From Pseudomonadota bacterium (GTDB taxonomy: Bacteria > Pseudomonadota > Alphaproteobacteria > Rhizobiales > Xanthobacteraceae): DNA of 19,952 nucleotides. Below are positions 15,396 to 19,952 of the stretch, in pieces. The notes beneath the pieces are model-generated. The model was not told where the DNA came from and ran no database searches. It worked only from the letters and a program-made list of their open reading frames with translations. Position 1 is the stretch's first letter. The number at the start of each line of letters is the position of its first letter. Location of the stretch: positions 1-19,952 of the forward strand of contig JAEWBW010000048.1 of NCBI GenBank assembly GCA_023390955.1, written 5' to 3'. Made by a program: the position numbers and the translations under genes.

Positions 15396-16271
15396 ATGAA
15401 GGGAATTATCCTAGCAGGCGGCACCGGGTCACGGCTTTACCCCGTCACGGCCGTGATCTCGAAGCAGCTGCTTCCGGTCTTTGACAAGCCGATGATCTAC
15501 TATCCGCTGTCTATCCTGATGCTGGCGGGGATCCGGGATATCCTGATCATCACCACGCCGGACGATCAGCACCTGTTCGAGCGACTGCTCGGAGACGGAT
15601 CCAGCCTTGGCCTGCGTTTTTCGTACCAGCCCCAGGAAAACCCGCGCGGTCTTGCCGATGCCTTCGTCGTCGGTCGCGATTTCGTCGGAAATGACGCTGT
15701 CGCCCTCGTTCTCGGCGACAACATTTTCTATGGAACGACCTTGCTCGAGCGCCTTCAGCGCGCCAGGGCGCGCGAGAGGGGCGCGACGATCTTCTGCTAC
15801 CCCGTCAACACGCCGGAGCAGTACGGCGTCATCGAGTTCGACGCTCAGGGCAAACCGATATCCCTCAAGGAAAAGCCGAAAGAGACGAACTCCAATCTGG
15901 CGGTGACCGGGCTCTATTTTTACGACAATGACGTGCTCGACATCGCAGCGCGCGTGAAGCCTTCGCCCAGGGGCGAGCTGGAGATCACCGACGTGAACAG
16001 GGCTTACCTCGAGCGCGGCGACCTGCATGTCGAAATCCTCGGCCGCGGCTTCGCCTGGCTCGACACCGGCACGCACGCCTCGCTGGTCGAGGCCAGCCAT
16101 TTCGTGCAGATTCTGGAACAGCGGCAGGGATTGCGCATCGCCTGCCCGGAAGAGATCTCATTGCGGCTCGGATATATCAGTCTCGATGAATTCGAGGAGT
16201 TGGCGAAAAAGTGCGCCAAGAGTAGCTATGGTGAGTATCTGTTGTCGATCCACCGTTCGCTACGACGCTAG
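15396..16271 (+). CDS. rmlA: Glucose-1-phosphate thymidylyltransferase (RmlA)
   Basis: 291 residues, the usual length. It joins dTTP and glucose-1-phosphate to give dTDP-glucose. The nucleotide-binding loop is LAGGTGSRLYPVT (6-18), followed by SKQLLPVFDKPMIYYPLS with Lys23 and Lys31. The metal-binding Asp108 is in VLGDNIFYG, the sugar site is in the EKPKETNSNLAVTGLYFYD region, and WLDTGTHASL closes the active-site domain. The frame is open to a TTG just upstream, but the ATG at 15396 yields the standard MKGIILAGG start. rmlB follows after 26 bases, so the two are probably cotranscribed. No rmlC or rmlD is adjacent, which argues against a dedicated rhamnose operon here. Confidence 0.95.
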   Translation: MKGIILAGGTGSRLYPVTAVISKQLLPVFDKPMIYYPLSILMLAGIRDILIITTPDDQHLFERLLGDGSSLGLRFSYQPQENPRGLADAFVVGRDFVGNDAVALVLGDNIFYGTTLLERLQRARARERGATIFCYPVNTPEQYGVIEFDAQGKPISLKEKPKETNSNLAVTGLYFYDNDVLDIAARVKPSPRGELEITDVNRAYLERGDLHVEILGRGFAWLDTGTHASLVEASHFVQILEQRQGLRIACPEEISLRLGYISLDEFEELAKKCAKSSYGEYLLSIHRSLRR

Positions 16272-16297
16272 CTCGCCTCTATTCGTGAAGATCATCG

Positions 16298-17365
16298 ATG
16301 CGCTTTGACAAGCAAACCATCTTCGTCACCGGTGGCGCCGGCTTCATCGGATCGGCCGTCATTCGCCACCTGCTGGCGGATACGAACGCATCCGTCGTCA
16401 ACATCGACAAGCTGACCTATGCGGGCAGCCTGAGCACGCTTCCCGGTGCGCCCGACAATCCGCGTTACGCCTTCGAGAAGCAATGCATCTGCGATGGTCC
16501 GGGCCTGCGGGAGCTTTTTGAGAAATACCAACCCGATGCAGTGATGCATCTTGCGGCCGAAAGCCATGTGGATCGCTCCATCGACGGCCCGGCTGAATTC
16601 ATCAAGACCAACATCGTCGGCACGTTCACGCTGCTTCAGGAATGCCTGCGCCATTGGCGTGGCTTGTCCGGAGACAAGCGCGATCGCTTCCGGCTGCTCC
16701 ACGTCTCGACGGATGAAGTCTTCGGCTCGCTCGGGCCGGAAGGCTTGTTCAGCGAGACAACGCCCTACGCGCCAAACTCGCCCTACTCCGCCAGCAAGGC
16801 CTCGTCCGACCACCTTGTTCGCGCGTGGCGTGAAACCTACGAGCTTCCGACTGTCGTCACGAACTGCTCGAACAATTACGGCCCGTATCAATTTCCAGAG
16901 AAGCTGATCCCTCACATGATCGTCCGTGGGCTGGCGGAGCAATCTCTTCCCGTCTACGGCGACGGCAAGCAGATCCGTGACTGGCTGTATGTGGAAGACC
17001 ATGCCAGCGCGCTCACCCTGGTGCTGGAACGTGGGCGCGCCGGCGAGACATACAACATTGGCGGAAGCAACGAGCGCACCAACCTGCATGTGGTCGAGCG
17101 CATCTGCGACGCTCTGGATCGCCTCGTACCGGGGACACTTGGCCCGCGCCGCGACCTGATCAATTTCGTCGCCGACCGTCCCGGCCATGACCGGCGATAC
17201 GCGATCGACGCCAGCAAGATCAGCAGTGAGCTCGGCTGGCGGGCGCGCGAGGACTTCGAAAGCGGGATCGAGAAGACCATCCACTGGTTCTGTGAGAATC
17301 GCTCTTGGTGGCAGGCCATCATCGACCACGGTTACGACGGTTCGCGCGTCGGGCTCAACGCGTAG
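16298..17365 (+). CDS. rmlB: dTDP-glucose 4,6-dehydratase (RmlB)
   Basis: 355 residues, an extended short-chain dehydrogenase. It has the NAD-binding TGGAGFIGS (11-19), LAAESHVDRSIDGP (85-98), the dehydratase Thr-Asp-Glu triad in STDEVFGSLG (138-140) and the catalytic Tyr163/Lys167 in YSASK. FPEKLIPHMIVR and the GDGKQIRDWLYVEDH segment are also characteristic. It converts dTDP-glucose to dTDP-4-keto-6-deoxyglucose, the branch point for rhamnose, Qui4N, Fuc4N and related sugars. In this window the only visible downstream user is WecE. It follows rmlA on the same strand; the 148 bases after it hold no gene. Confidence 0.95.
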   Translation: MRFDKQTIFVTGGAGFIGSAVIRHLLADTNASVVNIDKLTYAGSLSTLPGAPDNPRYAFEKQCICDGPGLRELFEKYQPDAVMHLAAESHVDRSIDGPAEFIKTNIVGTFTLLQECLRHWRGLSGDKRDRFRLLHVSTDEVFGSLGPEGLFSETTPYAPNSPYSASKASSDHLVRAWRETYELPTVVTNCSNNYGPYQFPEKLIPHMIVRGLAEQSLPVYGDGKQIRDWLYVEDHASALTLVLERGRAGETYNIGGSNERTNLHVVERICDALDRLVPGTLGPRRDLINFVADRPGHDRRYAIDASKISSELGWRAREDFESGIEKTIHWFCENRSWWQAIIDHGYDGSRVGLNA

Positions 17366-17513
17366 ATCCCGGCATTGTGAGATGCAGGAGTCCACTGCCT
17401 GCTGATTGGCACAAACGCGCAGACCACGGCTGCGATGAGCGGTCCAAGTCAAGCTTGGACGCATAATGTTTCGGCACTATGGTGGCGGGCAGTTTGTTCC
17501 GGAGCCGCTCACG

Positions 17514-18707
17514 ATGTCCTTCCCGCATGCCTCAGCCGCCTTGTCACGCTTCACCGTGCTCGACTTGACCCGCGTCCGGTCCGGGCCGACATGCGTGCGG
17601 CAACTCGCGGACTGGGGCGCAAAGGTCATCAAGATCGACGCGCTCACTGAGGATGCCGGCGGCGAGCAGCCGGGCGGTCCGCGGCGAGGCTCCGACTTCC
17701 AGAATTTGCACCGCAACAAGCGGGCGATGACGCTCAACCTGAAGTCCCCGGAAGGGCTCGCGGTCTTCAAGCGGCTCGCCGAGCAGGCCGATGTCGTGGT
17801 CGAGAATTTCCGTCCCGACGTGAAGAAGAAGCTCGGCATCGACTACGAGAGCCTGCGCCAGATCAACCCCGGTCTCGTCTATGGCAGCATCTCCGGCTTT
17901 GGCCAGGATGGCCCCTACCACAAACGGCCGGGCTTCGATCAGATCGCGCAGGGCATGGGCGGGCTGATGTCGATCACCGGTGCGCCGGGCGAAGGCCCGA
18001 TGCGGGTCGGCATCCCCGTCGCCGACCTCACCGCAGGATTGTTCTGCGCCATCGGCATCCTCACCGCGCTGCTGGAACGGGATGTCTCCGGCCAGGGCCA
18101 GTGGGTGCAGACCTCGTTGCTGCAGGCCCAGATCTTCATGCTCGACTTCCAGGCCGCGCGTTGGCTGATGGAAAAGGATGTCGCGAAGCAGGCCGGCAAC
18201 AATCATCCGACCAGCATTCCGACCGGCGTGTTCAAGACCTCCGATGGCTTCATCAACATCGCCACCACCGGCGGACGAATCTGGGAGCGTTGCGCGCAGA
18301 CGGTCGGCGCGCCCGATCTCCTCACCAATCCGGACTATGCGACCGCGCCGGCGCGCTCGAAGAACCGCGACGCGCTCAATGCCGCAATCGAGCAGCGCAC
18401 GGTGACGAAGTCGACGGAGACCTGGGTCAGGGAATTCAACGAAGCCGGCGTCCCCTGCGGACCGATCTATGCCATCGACCAGATGTTCGAGGATGCTCAG
18501 GTCAAGCATCTCGGCATCGCGCAGGACGTCCCGAATGAGGAGAACCGCCACATCCGCCTGGTCGGCCAGCCCGTGACGCTGTCGCGCACGCCGAGCAAGA
18601 TGGTGGCGCGTCCGCCGGAGTTCGGCGAGCAGACCGACGAAGTGCTGACCGAGTTCGGCTTTGAAGCGGACGAGATCGCAGCGCTGAGGAAGGCCAAGGT
18701 GGTGTGA
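17514..18707 (+). CDS. CaiB/BaiF-type (family III) CoA-transferase
   Basis: 397 residues from the ATG at 17514, which has GGAG nine bases upstream; an in-frame ATG at 17466 has no such site and would add an unlike N-terminus. Family signatures are VLDLTRVRSGPTCVRQLADW (15-34), GAKVIKID, NKRAMTLNLKSPEG, VVENFRPDVKKKLGIDY and SISGFGQDGPYHKRPGFDQ. The last includes Asp142, which aligns with the catalytic aspartate that forms the acyl anhydride intermediate. FKTSDGFINIA and GVPCGPIYAIDQMFED near the C-terminus complete the fold. It moves CoA between carboxylic acids in the cytoplasm; the acids are unknown. It shows no link to the polysaccharide genes and is probably a separate metabolic unit, closed by the hairpin at 18753. 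Confidence 0.92.
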   Translation: MSFPHASAALSRFTVLDLTRVRSGPTCVRQLADWGAKVIKIDALTEDAGGEQPGGPRRGSDFQNLHRNKRAMTLNLKSPEGLAVFKRLAEQADVVVENFRPDVKKKLGIDYESLRQINPGLVYGSISGFGQDGPYHKRPGFDQIAQGMGGLMSITGAPGEGPMRVGIPVADLTAGLFCAIGILTALLERDVSGQGQWVQTSLLQAQIFMLDFQAARWLMEKDVAKQAGNNHPTSIPTGVFKTSDGFINIATTGGRIWERCAQTVGAPDLLTNPDYATAPARSKNRDALNAAIEQRTVTKSTETWVREFNEAGVPCGPIYAIDQMFEDAQVKHLGIAQDVPNEENRHIRLVGQPVTLSRTPSKMVARPPEFGEQTDEVLTEFGFEADEIAALRKAKVV

Positions 18708-18752
18708 GCGAGCCTGCCGCCTGCCGTGGCCCAAAGCCGCGCGCTCACAGCA

Positions 18753-18777
18753 AAAGCCCGGCCAGAGGCCGGGCTTT
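18753..18777. terminator. Strong hairpin terminator between convergent genes
   Basis: AAAGCCCGGCC (18753-18763) pairs perfectly over eleven bases with GGCCGGGCTTT (18767-18777) around the loop AGA. The A and T ends of the stem let it serve both directions. It is 45 bases after the CoA-transferase stop and 60 bases from the stop of the facing outer-membrane gene. Confidence 0.8.
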
Positions 18778-18837
18778 GAAGTCTTACGCGGGAGAAAACG
18801 TCTAGCTCGATAACTGGTCTGTCCAGTCCTCGTCTGC

Positions 18838-19719
18838 TCAGTACTTAGCCACCACCGGGCCGCTGAACTGATAGTTGATACCGGCGCGCAGGATGTGGTC
18901 GGTGAAGTGTGAGGACACGTTCACGCCGATCGGTGCGCCGACGGCCGTCAGGGTGAACGGGCCGGAATTGAAGCGGCCGAGATCCATGTAGAGATATTCC
19001 AGCTTGGCGCTCCAGTTCTGCGTGATCTTTCCTTCGACGCCGAGACCCGCGGTCCAGCCGGCGCGCGTGGTGGAGGTCGAGCCGATCGAGGCGACGGGCG
19101 CGCCGAGCGGCGGCGTGCCGATGAAGCCGCCCATCGCGCCAGTGGTCTTGATCTCGCCAAACGCGAGACCGCCGGTACCGTAGAACAGGACCTTGGGGGT
19201 CGCCAGGATACCGACCCGGCCGCGCACGGTACCGAACCACTGCAGCTTCTGGTCGATTGCCAGCGTCGTGCCGGCAAGACCGCCGGCCGGGAGGAAGGTC
19301 AGCGTGGGAAGACAGGGGCCGCCGGCGGGCGCTACTGTGCCGACGCAGCTGAACGCGCCGCGGCCACCTTCGTCAGACCACTGGATGTCGCCCTCAAGAC
19401 CGTAAACCCAGTTGTTGCTCTGCCAGTTGTAGCCGAGCTGCGCGCCCGCGATGGCGCCATTCATGTCGAAGCTGGAGCTACCGATGGAGCCCGCCGGCGG
19501 CGCGATCACAGCGCCTGTCGCGGTGTTGAAGAAGGTGGCGTCGGAGCGCGAGCGGCCCCAGCTGTAGCCGGCATTGCCGCCGATATAGAAGCCGGTCCAG
19601 CTCCAGACTGGATCCACGATCGGGGCCTTGACGTAGGGACGCGGCGCCATGTCGGCAGCCATCGCACCCGTCGCGAACAGCGACATCGCAGCCGCCAGTC
19701 CAACCACAACCCGCTTCAT
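18838..19719 (-). CDS. Outer-membrane beta-barrel protein (Omp25/RopB-like)
   Basis: 293 residues from the ATG at 19719. A signal peptide, MKRVVVGLAAAMSLFATGAMA, is followed by a likely cut after Ala21 and ADMAPRPY. The mature part begins WSWTGFYIGGNAGYSWG, the hallmark first strand of Omp25/Omp31/RopB-type eight-stranded barrels. It continues with alternating aromatic strands such as GAQLGYNWQSNNWVYGLEGD, RGRVGILATPKVLFYGTGGL and NWSAKLEYLYMDLG. The last membrane strand ends HILRAGINYQF, with a short tail. A GGAG before the ATG supports the start; the frame is open further upstream, but only this Met precedes a signal peptide. It sits in the outer membrane as a structural or porin-like protein and is not obviously part of the sugar operon. 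Confidence 0.92.
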   Translation of the reverse strand: MKRVVVGLAAAMSLFATGAMAADMAPRPYVKAPIVDPVWSWTGFYIGGNAGYSWGRSRSDATFFNTATGAVIAPPAGSIGSSSFDMNGAIAGAQLGYNWQSNNWVYGLEGDIQWSDEGGRGAFSCVGTVAPAGGPCLPTLTFLPAGGLAGTTLAIDQKLQWFGTVRGRVGILATPKVLFYGTGGLAFGEIKTTGAMGGFIGTPPLGAPVASIGSTSTTRAGWTAGLGVEGKITQNWSAKLEYLYMDLGRFNSGPFTLTAVGAPIGVNVSSHFTDHILRAGINYQFSGPVVAKY

Positions 19720-19732
19720 GACCCTCTCCCCC

Positions 19733-19748
19733 ATCAAGAAATCTTGAT
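19733..19748. promoter_or_regulatory. Perfect 7-base inverted repeat in the leader of the outer-membrane gene
   Basis: ATCAAGA (19733-19739) and TCTTGAT (19742-19748) flank two A bases. It lies 13 to 29 bases upstream of the ATG, next to the ribosome binding site. It could be an operator or a small mRNA hairpin affecting translation; chance is also possible for this size. Confidence 0.35.
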
Positions 19749-19952
19749 CGAAAGATATCCGTAGGTCCGCGGGAATGCTGTTACGCGCCGGCAACATCAG
19801 GGAACAAACAACGCCGAAGCGACTGCCGGCAAAAATGCCGCCAGAACGAGAATCGATTTGATTCCAAGGGGATTTTCGTCCGGCGCGGAGCGTCCGGCCG
19901 GATCTGCGGCGCCCTGCCAAATCTGCCCCTTTTGATCGGGCGGCAGAGGCCG

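Noticed and set aside
15278..15484. 68-codon ORF overlapping the start of rmlA
   Set aside because: It starts with TTG only two bases after a GGAGG, overlaps rmlA by nearly 90 bases in another frame, and shows no protein features.
16292..17464. Long minus-strand ORF of 390 codons opposite rmlB
   Set aside because: It lies fully antisense to an unmistakable rmlB, shows no family motif, and long antisense frames are expected at this GC content.
17544..18734. Minus-strand ORF of 396 codons opposite the CoA-transferase
   Set aside because: It mirrors the codon pattern of the CoA-transferase gene and has no recognisable domain or ribosome binding site.

Overview
The window reads as chromosomal DNA of a GC-rich alphaproteobacterium, most likely Bradyrhizobium or a close relative in the Nitrobacteraceae. 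This rests on codon usage, the CaiB-type CoA-transferase, the Omp25/RopB-like beta-barrel protein and the serralysin with tryptophan-rich repeats. It is an inference from recalled family resemblance; no search was run. Most of the window is a surface-polysaccharide locus (O-antigen or exopolysaccharide), followed by two genes that look unrelated to it.

Left block, minus strand (1-4275): a glycosyltransferase cut by the window edge, a perosamine-synthase-like DegT aminotransferase, a CgeB-like glycosyltransferase and a Wzx/MATE-type flippase. A 238-base gap before the flippase holds what looks like a dispersed intergenic repeat. Divergent from the flippase is a clear WecE (dTDP-4-amino-4,6-dideoxygalactose transaminase, 4454-5596). 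It runs tail to tail into a decayed GspN-like fragment with a frameshift at a run of eight G (5600-5958).

Middle block (about 6.0-11.5 kb): by eye this stretch is less GC-rich than its flanks. It encodes a SAM methyltransferase (+), a zinc-ribbon SAM methyltransferase (-), then a compact plus-strand run: WbqC-family protein, GT2 glycosyltransferase with C-terminal membrane helices, NeuD-like left-handed beta-helix acyltransferase, and a cytoplasmic beta-propeller glycosidase-like protein. The first pair overlaps by ATGA and the second by 32 bases, so translation is probably coupled.

Right block: a large minus-strand M10 serralysin-type metalloprotease (11596-14550) has RTX repeats followed by four nearly identical 117-118-residue tryptophan-rich repeats. 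Then come a small exported-looking hypothetical protein, rmlA and rmlB, a CaiB/BaiF CoA-transferase ending at a strong hairpin terminator, and a minus-strand outer-membrane beta-barrel protein.

Taken together, RmlA and RmlB would make dTDP-4-keto-6-deoxyglucose, the substrate of WecE. WecE would give dTDP-Fuc4N, which the NeuD-like enzyme could N-acylate. The glycosyltransferases, methyltransferases and flippase would assemble, decorate and export the glycan. No rmlC, rmlD, polymerase or chain-length regulator is visible. No rRNA, tRNA, CRISPR array or intact insertion sequence was found.
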